Source: Alteromonas sp. KUL42 (GTDB taxonomy: Bacteria > Pseudomonadota > Gammaproteobacteria > Enterobacterales > Alteromonadaceae). From it: a stretch of 64,000 nucleotides of DNA. The notes under the pieces were generated by a model. It ran no database searches and was not told where the DNA came from. It was given only the letters and a program-made list of their open reading frames with translations. Shown here piece after piece: positions 1-9,137 of the stretch (positions within the stretch are counted from its first letter, which is position 1; every line of letters begins with the position of its first letter). Both the position numbers and the translations under genes were made by a program. The stretch is from the NCBI RefSeq assembly GCF_006538325.1, contig NZ_BJKK01000007.1, positions 124,001 through 188,000 on the forward strand, in the 5' to 3' direction.

Positions 1-537
1 GGCCGACATACGCCATATGTGATGGCCGGTATCCGTGTCGTTATAATGCCCTGCGGCAGCCAACATGCAAATTGCACTTTGTTGGCTTAACTCTAAGTCT
101 TTTGTTCTTTCACTAACTAAGGCTTCGGTGGTACGCATTTGATGGGCTAAGCTCAAATGTGTTTTTACTCTGGCAAGGGTGATACTTGGGGAAACCGGTT
201 TGGTGATATAGTCCACTGCGCCTACATCAAAGCCTTTTTCTTCATCTTCTCCTTGTGCTAGTGCGGTAACAAAAATAACAGGAATACGCGCTAACTCACG
301 GTCAGTTTTAAGTTGTTTACACACTTCGAAACCGTCCATTCCCGGCATCATAATATCGAGCAAGATCAGGTCAGGTGTAAATTGTTGAACCACTTTTAAT
401 GCTACATGACCTGACGGCGCTACCTTAACGTTGTAAAACGGTTTCAATATCCCCAAAAGAATATCGATATTGGCAGGTTCATCATCGACAACGAGAACAC
501 TGAAACGTTTTTCGTCGTTGTGTGTGAGTTCATTCAT
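1..537 (-). CDS. HD-GYP response regulator, C-terminus cut by window edge
   Basis: The 179 codons present give an N-terminal receiver domain followed by the start of an HD-GYP phosphodiesterase domain. The receiver has the acidic pair in VLVVDDEP, the phospho-acceptor Asp in LILLDIMMPGMDG and the Lys in YITKPVSP. A helical linker follows, then GHYNDTDTGHHIWRMSA, which matches the opening of RpfG-like HD-GYP domains; the HD and GYP catalytic motifs lie beyond base 1. Family knowledge: such proteins hydrolyse cyclic-di-GMP when activated by a partner kinase. The ATG at 537 lies inside the 3' end of the hybrid kinase (8-base overlap, ATGAATGA), so the two are translationally coupled and this is the probable output of that kinase. 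Certain for the receiver, good for HD-GYP. Confidence 0.88.
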   Translation of the reverse strand, partial: MNELTHNDEKRFSVLVVDDEPANIDILLGILKPFYNVKVAPSGHVALKVVQQFTPDLILLDIMMPGMDGFEVCKQLKTDRELARIPVIFVTALAQGEDEEKGFDVGAVDYITKPVSPSITLARVKTHLSLAHQMRTTEALVSERTKDLELSQQSAICMLAAAGHYNDTDTGHHIWRMSA

Positions 538-3421
538 TTTCTATACTTTCTCTTAATGCTCTCGCTTCATCAATCGCCGCGTCGAATTCGTACACGCCTA
601 CATACTGTCTGAGTCTGTCTAGACTATTTGCAAACAGACTGTCTTGCATGTCATGAGCTAGTTGGGTAACTAAGTTAATAGCCTCAGCATCATACATCTC
701 TAGTGTGGATATTATATTGTAGAGTTGTGTTAAAATTTTTGCTTTATCGATACTACTAGACGTGTTTTTATCCTGCTTTGTATTTGCCGAATGTGCAATT
801 AGGCGTAAGGTTACGTCCAGATTTAATGAAATTTTTGAGATTTTTCTTTCAAAAAAATCCTTATCTGCTGCAGAATTATTAAAAAACCTTTCTAGTATAT
901 TCACTAATGTTGTTGCGCCAATTGTGTAGGCGTCTTCAAGAAGTTGCTGCAGGAATGCCATGCTTTCTGGCTGTTGTGAAACAGCATTGAGTAGCGTAGT
1001 CATAATATTGGTTTGTCGATAGTGAGAATAAAAAGCTAACATGGCATTAAGCTGCTTGTCTTCACTGGTAAGCGTGATGGTATCGGCATTCCCTGTGTGT
1101 ACGTGTAAATCTATTGCATGAATAATATCGTTAGCACTGGCAGGTTTGGCAATATACTCACACATACCCACATGTAACGCTTGTTTACGCTCTTTTTCTG
1201 AAGAATGTGTACCTAGTGCGATTATTGGCGCATACCAATTCTTACTTAAAAGCAAGGCTTCTGCGACGTCAAAGCCACTTATCCCAGGCAGCAAACAGGC
1301 AACCAGTAGCGCATCAAATTGAATCTTTTGACTGATTTCTATCGCTTGTTCGCCGGTTTTAACCGTAGTTACGTCTATACCGTGGTCTACCAAAATCTGT
1401 TGATTAATTTCGATGTCAATAAGATCACTGTCTACTAACAGTACTTTCTTACCGCTCAGTCGCCGACATCGCCACATCTTACTTTCTAGCCCTTGTTCAT
1501 TAAGCTTTCTCTGTGGGTCAGGTAACGATGATAGAGACGATATTAGTTCCGAATCACTAAAAGGAAGTTCAACAACAGTGATGTTATCCGAGTACAGATT
1601 ACCCATTCTCTTTCGCACATCAGCTTTACTTAGCGGGCTAATGATGGTTGTTACATTCAGATGTTCAAAATTGCCAAATCGAAACAGGTTTAAAAAGCGG
1701 CGCCATGCGTTATCTTTATCATCGAGAAACGCAACAGATTGCTCGGCGGTTTCTGGTAAGTTCTCATCTTCCATATCAGCTATTTGGCAATCAATATTCA
1801 AACGGTGATACGTATTTTTAAGTACCTCACATGCAACGTTTACTTTGTCACTGGATTGTAAACAAAGTACTTTTCTACTAATTGATTTTGGTAATGGCGC
1901 TGACTTAGGGGCTTTCTCTCCGTCAGAGCACAGTGCCAACGTAAAGGAAAATATGCTGCCTTTTTCTGGTTCGCTTTCAAGGGTTAATTCTCCCCCCATT
2001 AGTTCTACCAAACGCTTGCATATAGCAAGCCCAAGTCCTGTTCCGCCGTATTTACGAGATATAGTAGCGTCAGCTTGAACAAACGCATTAAATAGCCGAG
2101 TTTTACTGGTTTTGCTAATACCAATACCAGTGTCTTTGACCGTAAATGTTAAATCACCTTTATGCCTGACGATACTGAGCATAACGTAACCCGTGTCGGT
2201 AAATTTAATCGCATTCCCTAAAAGGTTGATCAGTACCTGATAAATCTTATTTGCATCGCCAGTACACTGAATATTGATGTTGCATTGAACATCAAACAAC
2301 AGCTGCAAATGTTTTTCTCTCGCCTTTACTTGAAATACATGGGCGAGCTTTTCAATTACTTTTGCTAATGAAAATTGCTCATTGGCACTTTCTAATTTGT
2401 TTGCCTCAATTTTAGATAAATCTAAAATGCCATTAATAAGTTCAAGGAGCGAAGATGCACTGCTTTGCACTTTTTTTAGATAGATTTGTTTTTGTTCATG
2501 GTCATCGTCGTTAATCGCTAAGTGAGTTAGGCCAATAATGGCATTCATGGGCGTGCGAATTTCATGACTCATGGTAGCTAAAAACTCACTTTTCGCTTTA
2601 TTGGCATCTTGCGCTTCTTCATAAGCTTTTTGCAGTTTTTGCTCGGTAGCCTTGCGGTCGCTAATGTCATTGAAAACACCTACATGCCCGTCTAAATTTC
2701 CGTTTTCATCGACCAGTGGGACAGCGATAATAGAGATGGGAAAAATTCTTCCTTGCTTATTAGTAAAGCAGTCTTCATCTGAGCGATAGGTTTCACCTTT
2801 CAGAATCGAAAGATTTACAGGGCATTGCTCTCTCGATTGTATGCTGCCGTCCAGTCGTTGATAATGGACCGTATCGTGAAACCGGCGAGTCTGTAACTCT
2901 TCTAATGTCCATCCTAGTAGGTGTTGTGCCATTGGATTCAAAAAACGCGTTTTTCCCTTTCCATCAACGGCGTAAACACCTTCTCCAATACTGTTGGTAA
3001 TACTTTGGTGAAATGCTTGATCGTCTTTAAGTTTGTGTTCAAGGCGCTTTTGTTCTGATATGTCGGTACATATCACAACCATGCGATTGACGCGGCTATC
3101 ATGTTCTACAATAGGTACTACGGTAGCGTACACCGTCCAGGGCGTTGAGTCTTTTGTGAAACTATTTAACTCCCCTTGCCAAATATTGCCCTTTATCAGT
3201 GACTTAAATGCGTCAATTTGCTCATTTTTCGATAAGTTTGATACGCGAAGTATGGCAATACTTTGACCGATGAGTTCATCCCGAGTAAACCCAGATAATT
3301 GGCAGCATTTGTCATTGGCTGACAACAACCTACCGTTAACATCTATCATTGCCACAATGCCATGCTTATCCATTGCTTCACGCTGAAGCAATAACTCATT
3401 TTTAGCAGTTTTTTTGTTCAT
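530..3421 (-). CDS. PAS-PAS hybrid sensor histidine kinase with degenerate receiver
   Basis: A 963-residue soluble kinase with no membrane segment. In order: two PAS domains (about residues 15-125 and 135-260), a HisKA dimerisation domain with the phospho-accepting His near residue 284 in SHEIRTPMNAIIGL, and an HATPase domain (DTGIGI and GTGLGL). A receiver-like domain follows at about 655-775. At the receiver phospho-acceptor position (residue 708) the sequence is VACLLPG, so Ala replaces Asp, although the acidic residues (VDSD) and the Lys (IAKPA) remain. The C-terminal 150 residues resemble the tail found after Hpt domains but lack a clear Hpt motif. It sits between the coiled-coil linker/FIST genes upstream and the HD-GYP regulator downstream, so it probably relays a signal from the FIST sensor. 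The PAS domains may also bind a ligand, which cannot be told from sequence. Confidence 0.9.
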   Translation of the reverse strand: MNKKTAKNELLLQREAMDKHGIVAMIDVNGRLLSANDKCCQLSGFTRDELIGQSIAILRVSNLSKNEQIDAFKSLIKGNIWQGELNSFTKDSTPWTVYATVVPIVEHDSRVNRMVVICTDISEQKRLEHKLKDDQAFHQSITNSIGEGVYAVDGKGKTRFLNPMAQHLLGWTLEELQTRRFHDTVHYQRLDGSIQSREQCPVNLSILKGETYRSDEDCFTNKQGRIFPISIIAVPLVDENGNLDGHVGVFNDISDRKATEQKLQKAYEEAQDANKAKSEFLATMSHEIRTPMNAIIGLTHLAINDDDHEQKQIYLKKVQSSASSLLELINGILDLSKIEANKLESANEQFSLAKVIEKLAHVFQVKAREKHLQLLFDVQCNINIQCTGDANKIYQVLINLLGNAIKFTDTGYVMLSIVRHKGDLTFTVKDTGIGISKTSKTRLFNAFVQADATISRKYGGTGLGLAICKRLVELMGGELTLESEPEKGSIFSFTLALCSDGEKAPKSAPLPKSISRKVLCLQSSDKVNVACEVLKNTYHRLNIDCQIADMEDENLPETAEQSVAFLDDKDNAWRRFLNLFRFGNFEHLNVTTIISPLSKADVRKRMGNLYSDNITVVELPFSDSELISSLSSLPDPQRKLNEQGLESKMWRCRRLSGKKVLLVDSDLIDIEINQQILVDHGIDVTTVKTGEQAIEISQKIQFDALLVACLLPGISGFDVAEALLLSKNWYAPIIALGTHSSEKERKQALHVGMCEYIAKPASANDIIHAIDLHVHTGNADTITLTSEDKQLNAMLAFYSHYRQTNIMTTLLNAVSQQPESMAFLQQLLEDAYTIGATTLVNILERFFNNSAADKDFFERKISKISLNLDVTLRLIAHSANTKQDKNTSSSIDKAKILTQLYNIISTLEMYDAEAINLVTQLAHDMQDSLFANSLDRLRQYVGVYEFDAAIDEARALRESIENE

Positions 3422-3840
3422 TGATGAGTTCTAACACGCGAGAAGACAATTCGGATAAATTCGTGTAGTCCTTATCAATAGGGGGTTTATTTTGCTCAGT
3501 AAGTAGTTTATTGACCGACGAGCGCAATGTTTCAATAACATGTTGCTGTTGTTTGTTTTCCGCCCTTAGTTTTTTTATTAGCGGCCAAAAGCTCTTCTGA
3601 ACTAATTTGTAGACTGCGATCTTTGAGTTTCATATCGCGTTCACTAAACGCGTAACTGTCTTCAATACGAGGAATAAGTGTTAGCAGACCTTGCTTTAGT
3701 TTCGCCAACTCATTTGAATTGCTTTTATCATTCTCGTTGCTATTGCTATTGCTATGTAAGGCATTCACCCACTCTTGGAGTTCGCTGTCACTTTCTATAG
3801 CGAAGGCTTTGCGAAGTTGTCTTGAAAGTAGTGGATTCAA
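3402..3840 (-). pseudogene. Coiled-coil kinase-linker protein, frameshifted in an A7 run
   Basis: The reading frame after the FIST gene encodes RQLRKAF...ERDMKLKDRSLQISSEELLAANKK, the helical leader commonly found ahead of PAS-type hybrid kinases. It then runs into an unrelated tail (TKGGKQTTATCY) and stops near 3,532. If the T7 run at 3,570-3,576 (A7 on the coding strand) had six bases, translation would continue as LRAENKQQQHVIETLRSSVN and stay open to a stop at 3,402-3,404, overlapping the kinase start by 20 bases. I place the start at the TTG at 3,840, which overlaps the FIST stop; an upstream ATG at 3,891 lies deep inside the FIST gene. The restored protein would be about 145 residues. 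Its role, by inference, is a scaffold between FIST sensor and kinase. The break could be a sequencing error. Confidence 0.7.
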
Positions 3841-5021
3841 ATCAATTCTCGCAACAGCATCATGGTTAATGTTTGGTTGTGTAGCTTGCAATGTGTGGTG
3901 TCATGGAATGGGCTTATCTCTCCATAAGAATAGAAGCCAGAAATTGTGGTATTAGCTTGCAGTTGTCGGCTTACTTCTTCAATTTCTTCTTCAACTCTGT
4001 CTCCCATCACAAGCTTTCTTCCCACACAGCTTGTGATAATAGCAAGACAAGTGGATGAGGTAGGGGGCTTTGAATTGGCCAAACCGATCGCTTTTGCTGC
4101 ACCATCAATTAAATCGTCGGTGGATGCATGCATCAAACGCAAATAATGCGTTTCTTTTATTTCTCCCGCCAAAATCAAGCTGTTAGTTTGTTCATCAACA
4201 CCTAAAATAGTGCGAATAAGTCCTGTGGGCTCACCATCGTCATCTAACACTTCGAAAGGAAAAAGAAGACCGCTTGAAGGAAGGTCTTTTGCGTATTCGC
4301 CAAGGTATCGCTTGTAGATATCAAGCGCAGGCATATCGTCTAACTCAAAAAGTTGATTTTCAGTTGCTTTGGTAACGCTTCGCGAGGGACCAAATGAGCG
4401 CCAGCCACCGTGTGCACCATACCCAAAGTGCAATTTGTCACCATAAAAACCAATTGCGACAACCTTTTGTGAACTTACTCCAGTTGGCGATAGCACATGT
4501 GTTTGTTCAAAAGCGCCATTGTCACCAGCTAAGCCACCACTAATACCTACGTCCTTTGGTAAATTCTCTAGCAATCCACTAATAAGCGCCGACCCATTTA
4601 TGTCAATGCCAGGAGCGAGTACGTAAATGCCGCGAAGTTTATCTACTTCAATCTGCTTCGAGAGTGTTTGGCCAGTAGTAAAAGAGGATTGCATATTGGG
4701 TAGTGTTTCTTCATACAAACGAACGTAGGCGTTGGACTCAAAACGAACGAGTACCAAAGCAATACTGTGTTCATAAACTTGTTTGCCAGCAACTTCTCCT
4801 GCCGTACTACAACCTATTGTATTTATACATAACCCATTAAGTGTATTTAAGAACTGAGGTTCAGTAAAAAACTCCGGCGAGGCGAAAGCGATAACAAAAG
4901 AAGGCTTAAACCCTACAAGGGTTTTCTGTTGGGTAATGAGTTCATCAACATTGCTGAATAAGAATGTCTTGGCTTCCATTATATCTTGTATTACACCTTG
5001 TATTATATTTAGCATGCTCAA
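3837..5021 (-). CDS. FIST domain sensory protein (NosP-like)
   Basis: A 394-residue protein with FIST_N (about 30-230) and FIST_C (about 230-375) domains. Typical features are the small-residue motif CSTAGEV, the core GISGGLAGDNGAFEQT and GGWRSFGPSRSVTKA. There is no signal peptide or membrane segment, so it is cytoplasmic. FIST proteins are signal-input modules; one branch, NosP, is a heme protein that senses nitric oxide and is usually encoded beside a histidine kinase. This gene heads a run of linker, hybrid kinase and HD-GYP regulator on the same strand, exactly that kind of context. Heme binding and nitric oxide as the ligand are inference; amino-acid-type ligands have also been proposed for FIST. 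The ATG at 5,021 has a second ATG two codons later that could be used. Confidence 0.85.
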   Translation of the reverse strand: MSMLNIIQGVIQDIMEAKTFLFSNVDELITQQKTLVGFKPSFVIAFASPEFFTEPQFLNTLNGLCINTIGCSTAGEVAGKQVYEHSIALVLVRFESNAYVRLYEETLPNMQSSFTTGQTLSKQIEVDKLRGIYVLAPGIDINGSALISGLLENLPKDVGISGGLAGDNGAFEQTHVLSPTGVSSQKVVAIGFYGDKLHFGYGAHGGWRSFGPSRSVTKATENQLFELDDMPALDIYKRYLGEYAKDLPSSGLLFPFEVLDDDGEPTGLIRTILGVDEQTNSLILAGEIKETHYLRLMHASTDDLIDGAAKAIGLANSKPPTSSTCLAIITSCVGRKLVMGDRVEEEIEEVSRQLQANTTISGFYSYGEISPFHDTTHCKLHNQTLTMMLLRELI

Positions 5022-5103
5022 ACACTATTTATAGTCAAACACGGTGCTTTATACAATTGTCAGGTATTAGCCTTTCGTAGCGTTATTACGAATACTTAAA
5101 GTA

Positions 5104-5127
5104 AAACGCCGCCATATAAGGCGGCGT
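5104..5127 (-). terminator. Rho-independent terminator of fadD
   Basis: Just after the fadD stop on the minus strand, acgccgcc (5,106-5,113) pairs with ggcggcgt (5,120-5,127) around a six-base loop and is followed on the minus strand by TTTTAC. This is a short GC-rich hairpin with a U tract. Confidence 0.75.
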
Positions 5128-5133
5128 CTGAAC

Positions 5134-6702
5134 TTACGCTGAGCGCAATTCTCTGCGCAGAATTTTTCCCACCGTAGATTTGGGGAGCTCTTCTAAAACG
5201 GTAATAGTTTTAGGTATTTTGTAATTGGTAAGGTGCTGTTTGCAAAATGCCGTTATATTTTCATTGCTCACCGCTTTACTCACTGTGATAAATGCACAAA
5301 CACGTTCGCCAGTTTTCTCATCAGGTTGACCAACTACGGCGGCTTCCATCACATCGGGGTGTGTGGTCAGTACATCTTCTATCTCATTGGGATAAACATT
5401 GAAACCAGACACGATAATCATGTCTTTCAGCCTATCGACAATTTTAATTGCCCCCGATTCTGTTCTTATGCCTATGTCACCTGTTTTAAAGAAACCGTCT
5501 TGTGTCATCACTTTCGCAGTTTCGTCATCACGTTGCCAGTAACCCATCATAACTTGAGGCCCACGTACTGCAATTTGGCCTGATTCACCTTCGGGTACTG
5601 GAGTATCGCTGTTGTCTAATAAGGCAACTTCTGTGCTTAGAAGTTCGTGCCCGACAGTTCCAATTTCCTCTTTCCCTGGAATATTAAAAGAGACAACGGG
5701 CGCGGTTTCAGAAAGGCCGTAACCTTCTGTTATGGTGTTGCCCGTGACGTCTTTCCAAATGGACACGGCAGCTTGGGTTAACGCGGTACCGCCAGACATG
5801 GTAAGGTGTAGTTTCGAAAAATCGAGTTTTGCGAATTCTGGGTGGCGACCTAATCCAACAAATAACGTATTGATGCCCATAAAAGATGAAATCGTATGCG
5901 GTTTAAGCGTTTGTATAAAGCCGTCGATATCACGTGGGTTAGGAATGAGGATTATTTGGCTGCCTTTTGAGAATAGCGCCATCATACCTACAGTGAATGC
6001 ATAAATATGATACAAAGGCAGTGGGCATACTAATACTTCTTCGCCGTCTTTAAATCCATCGCCAATGCGCTCAAGCATTTGGATGCAGTTGGCTAACACA
6101 TTCTTATGACTTAGTGCTGCGCCTTTTGATACGCCCGTCGTACCACCGGTGTACTGCAACATAGCAAGGTCTTCTAAGCTACTACTTGCGCGAGTAAAGC
6201 TTGGTAGTGCCTCTCCTTTGTTTACCGCTTCAGTGAGCGAAATAGTGCCCGCGATGTCAGGTGCTGTACTGGCGTCAAGTAACTCTGTGGCAGAGGTGGC
6301 AACGACGGTAGTAATAGCCGTTTGTGCTTTGATGTTTTCGAACTTAGGTAATAAGTCACTTAATATGATCAAGGCTTTTGCGTCACTGTCAGTAAATTGG
6401 TGAGTCATTTCTCGTTCGGTGTACAAGGGGTTGGTATTGACTACTACCAGCCCTGCGCGTAATGCACCATATACCGCTATAGGATTTTGAATTAGGTTGG
6501 GAAGCTGAATGGCAACCTTTGTGCCTGGTGACAGTTTCGCCTCGTGCACTAAAAAGCGGGCAAGCGCTGCAGATTTTTGGTCAATCTCATTGAACGTCAG
6601 CGTTTGACCCAACGCGGTGTAAGCTGGTCTATCAGCGAACCGTTCAAATACTTGCTCAATGTAATCAGCTAAACAGGATACGTTGTCAGGGTAAGTTATC
6701 AT
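5134..6702 (-). CDS. fadD: Long-chain acyl-CoA synthetase FadD
   Basis: A 522-residue ANL-family enzyme that activates fatty acids with ATP to acyl-adenylate and then acyl-CoA. The P-loop motif is LQYTGGTTGVSKGAALSH, the A5 motif GYGLSETAPV, the hinge region KTGDIGI...VDRLKDMIIVSG, and the C-terminal lysine motif KSTVGKILRREL. Overall similarity to E. coli FadD is clear (LTFNEIDQKSAALARFL, GFNVYPNEIEDVL); it is slightly shorter at the N-terminus than the usual 550-560 residues. AGGA lies about nine bases ahead of the ATG at 6,702. It stands alone, with its own terminator; the fatty-acid substrate range is inferred from the family. A divergent member of the same family is fused to an oxidase domain at 55,484-57,790. 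Confidence 0.92.
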   Translation of the reverse strand: MITYPDNVSCLADYIEQVFERFADRPAYTALGQTLTFNEIDQKSAALARFLVHEAKLSPGTKVAIQLPNLIQNPIAVYGALRAGLVVVNTNPLYTEREMTHQFTDSDAKALIILSDLLPKFENIKAQTAITTVVATSATELLDASTAPDIAGTISLTEAVNKGEALPSFTRASSSLEDLAMLQYTGGTTGVSKGAALSHKNVLANCIQMLERIGDGFKDGEEVLVCPLPLYHIYAFTVGMMALFSKGSQIILIPNPRDIDGFIQTLKPHTISSFMGINTLFVGLGRHPEFAKLDFSKLHLTMSGGTALTQAAVSIWKDVTGNTITEGYGLSETAPVVSFNIPGKEEIGTVGHELLSTEVALLDNSDTPVPEGESGQIAVRGPQVMMGYWQRDDETAKVMTQDGFFKTGDIGIRTESGAIKIVDRLKDMIIVSGFNVYPNEIEDVLTTHPDVMEAAVVGQPDEKTGERVCAFITVSKAVSNENITAFCKQHLTNYKIPKTITVLEELPKSTVGKILRRELRSA

Positions 6703-6833
6703 GCTTCTATTCCTAAATAGGGTCTTGTGACAAGAGATTTAGATTAACAGTAGCAAAATTAACGTTTTATTTACATGGCGATTGCCTTATAACACACTAT
6801 AAAATTTCTTGATGTAAATAATGTGTGTTGCAC

Positions 6834-7343
6834 TCAAATACGGCTATTAAAGCGAAGCTTACCGTAAAGCACCCCCCCAATTAAACCCGCTAAACATTGC
6901 GCTGTTGTCCCCAAAGCAGTGCGCGCCCCTGCTATTAATGTGACATTGAGAATAGGTTGCATGGCACTAAGCATAATCCAAAAGGCAAGGGTGCCAGCTA
7001 CACCAAACATAAATAGATAGATTGTTGGCGAGTGTGGTGTGGACGTCTGCAAGCGTTGTTTATTTTTAATTACGGGTAATGCCCAATGCGTTATCAAAAA
7101 CGCCAATAACAGTGCAATTGCGATGACCGCGCCATAAGTTGGAAGCAAACCGAATAGATCACCGATCATCATTGAAGCACCTTCGGGCACTGAAATTTCC
7201 ACATCAATATTGTGCAGCTCGTACAAAACAAAACTTGAGTGAAATACACTTGCTAAGGTAAACGATGTTAACCACGCTGTAAAAAAAGCAAAAAACGAAT
7301 TAAAAAAAGTGTTTTTTATGCGGTACTTTTTTAAGAGGTACAT
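6834..7343 (-). CDS. Small integral membrane protein of unknown function
   Basis: I do not recognise this family. The 169-residue protein has four predicted hydrophobic helices (roughly residues 10-35, 62-85, 100-122 and 128-150) and basic loops such as KNKQRLQ. I start it at the ATG at 7,343, which has AGG seven bases upstream; a GTG at 7,394 in the same frame would add 17 polar residues and has no ribosome binding site. It is divergent from the sugar dehydrogenase gene, with 68 bases between the starts, so the two may share a control region. No catalytic motif is visible. Confidence 0.65.
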   Translation of the reverse strand: MYLLKKYRIKNTFFNSFFAFFTAWLTSFTLASVFHSSFVLYELHNIDVEISVPEGASMMIGDLFGLLPTYGAVIAIALLLAFLITHWALPVIKNKQRLQTSTPHSPTIYLFMFGVAGTLAFWIMLSAMQPILNVTLIAGARTALGTTAQCLAGLIGGVLYGKLRFNSRI

Positions 7344-7411
7344 AGGATTACCTAAGCAAGAGTTTATATTTTTTGGTATACCATAAAAGAACACACACTT
7401 GAGTACAAATT

Positions 7412-8547
7412 ATGAAACGTATCGTTAGTCTATTACTCTCCGTATTTTTTTAACTTCATTTGAAGTATCTGCAGAAGCAACGCAGACGGAGTGGATTAAA
7501 GACTACGTTGTAGAAGTGACACAGTCACAGCTGCCTTACCCCAAAGCATTATTGGTACTGCCAAACGATGCAATACTTGTTGCCCACAGAGATGGTTACA
7601 TTACGCGTATTGCTGAGGGTGTGGAAAATGCTCGCTTTTCCTTACCCCTACCTCAATTATTTACAGAAGGGCAGGGGGGAGTGCTCGACATTCTGCTGGT
7701 TAGCGGTTTCGGCGACAAAAGTGTATCTAACCAAGTAGATGCGTCAGGACAATTATTGATTTCCTATTCAAAAGGAACGGCAAGTAACAATAAACTAGCC
7801 GTTGTGTCTGTTTGGTTGTCACTGAAAGATGGTGTGATTAATGTCGCCCCAGTCTACGAGGTTAACGAAAGTAAAGATACGCCCGTGCATTTTGGCGGCA
7901 AATTGTTGGCATTGAGTCACGGTGGCTACTTAGTTACAACAGGTGATGGCTTCGACTATCGCGAAAAGGCACAAGTACTTTCATCTCACCTTGGTAAAGT
8001 CATTGGCTTCACGCTAGATGGTAAGCCGTTACCTTCAGCGCCTTTTGATAGCTCGCCTTATGTATATTCTTTAGGACATAGAAACCCGCAAGGGTTGGTG
8101 TATTTTGACGGCAATGTTTATCAGCATGAGCATGGCCCGGCAGGAGGAGACGAGCTAAACAAGCTTACCAAGGGAGCAAATTACGGCTGGCCGGTAGTAA
8201 CTCTGGGCAAAGACTATTCAGGGGCTAATATTTCTCCTTTTACCCATTATGAAAATATGCAAAGCCCTTTAATTAATTGGACGCCTTCTATTGCTCCCTC
8301 TTCGATGACCGTCTATCACCACGATGCCTTTACTACGCTCAATGACAGCTTATTAATAACAACATTGAAAGCAAAACAATTGCTTGCCGTTTCCCTGCAC
8401 GACAAAGAATGGAGTGCACAACGCATTTTTTCTACTCTAGATGACCGCCTACGAGATGTCGATGTAGATGGCTTAGGCAATATTCTGGTACTGACTGATG
8501 GTGAAGAAGCCAAAATACTAAAGATTTCTCCGTTATCTACAATGTAA
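7412..8547 (+). pseudogene. PQQ-type glucose/sorbosone dehydrogenase, signal peptide frameshifted in a T7 run
   Basis: From about 7,470 to 8,547 the frame encodes a soluble quinoprotein sugar dehydrogenase (GSDH / YliI family): PKALLVLPNDAILVAHRDG, GHRNPQGLVYFDG, HEHGPAGGDELN, GANYGWPVV and SMTVYHHDAF, all typical of the beta-propeller active site. The family works in the periplasm on sugar substrates with PQQ. The ATG at 7,412 gives MKRIVSLLLSVFF and then a stop. One more T in the T7 run at 7,445-7,451 would give MKRIVSLLLSVFFLTSFEVS followed by AEAT, a normal Sec signal peptide joined to the mature domain. As written, only a GTG at 7,516 without a signal peptide is available. Either a sequencing error or a genuine loss of export. 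Confidence 0.75.
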
Positions 8548-8710
8548 AGTCGGTGTTCTGGGGCTATGGTTGTCGTAACTAAAGTTGTGACAAGTGTGTA
8601 ACTCAGTAGCAAAACCTATTTTGGGGCTAAATGTGGAAGGCCGACTGGCTTCGTTTAAAGGTTTATCTCTTAATGCTGATTTTTAGGGTGTTGCCTAAAG
8701 GTATTGTCCC

Positions 8711-8777
8711 GAGGTGTATCTGCGATGTGTATTTATGAAGTATATCTGCGAGGTGTATTTATGAGGTATAGTTGCGT
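8711..8777. repeat. Imperfect tandem repeat, unit about 27 bases
   Basis: The unit aggtgtatctgcgatgtg is followed by tatttatga and recurs with small changes (agtatatctgcgaggtg, tatttatga) and then partially (ggtatagttgcg). About 2.4 copies are present. No coding potential or known family. Confidence 0.55.
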
Positions 8778-9031
8778 GTTATTCACACTGGTAGTACCAT
8801 AAATACAATAAATGTTTGTCATAAGTGCAACACTATTATTTATCATGCTCGATGGCATAGTTGACTTATTAAAAGAACATTTATTTGTTTTTGTATGTTT
8901 TTAAGTTGTTGTAATCAAAGTTTAATTTTGCATTTGGTTGTGCGGCAGTGTGTGTGTTTCATACAGAAAATAGCCTTAATTAAACCATGAAAATAAGAGT
9001 ATTAGCACCAAGTCTCTTTTACTTTCAAACA

Positions 9032-9060
9032 TTACGTAAAGCGTGAAAATCAGTTAAAAT
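9032..9060 (+). promoter_or_regulatory. Putative sigma-70 promoter of the long aconitase gene
   Basis: TTACGT at 9,032-9,037 and TAAAAT at 9,055-9,060 are separated by 17 bases, about 75 bases ahead of the start codon. Match to consensus is moderate. Confidence 0.4.
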
Positions 9061-9137
9061 ATAGCCCATTTTTATATGCGTATAGCTAAGACCGACTTAA
9101 CACTACGCCCAAGTAAAACTAAGACCGAGAGAACTAT

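Larger units (their letters stand above)
8548..9137. other. 590-base intergenic region ahead of the long aconitase gene
   Basis: I find no credible gene here; all frames are broken by stops and codon use is non-coding. It holds a short imperfect tandem repeat (8,711-8,777) and a likely promoter for the aconitase gene (9,032-9,060). The AT-rich leader of about 75 bases before the ATG at 9,138 shows no riboswitch I recognise. Confidence 0.6.

Noticed and set aside
3566-3580. Programmed -1 frameshift at the A7 run of the linker gene
   Set aside because: A -1 shift reads AAC TAA and stops at once; only +1 or -2 restores the frame, so a sequencing error or mutation is the simpler view.
5134-6702. 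FadD as part of the FIST signalling operon
   Set aside because: A strong terminator separates it from the FIST gene, and fadD is common as a lone gene.
8711-8777. CRISPR array
   Set aside because: Repeats are imperfect, head-to-tail without spacers, and no cas genes are present.
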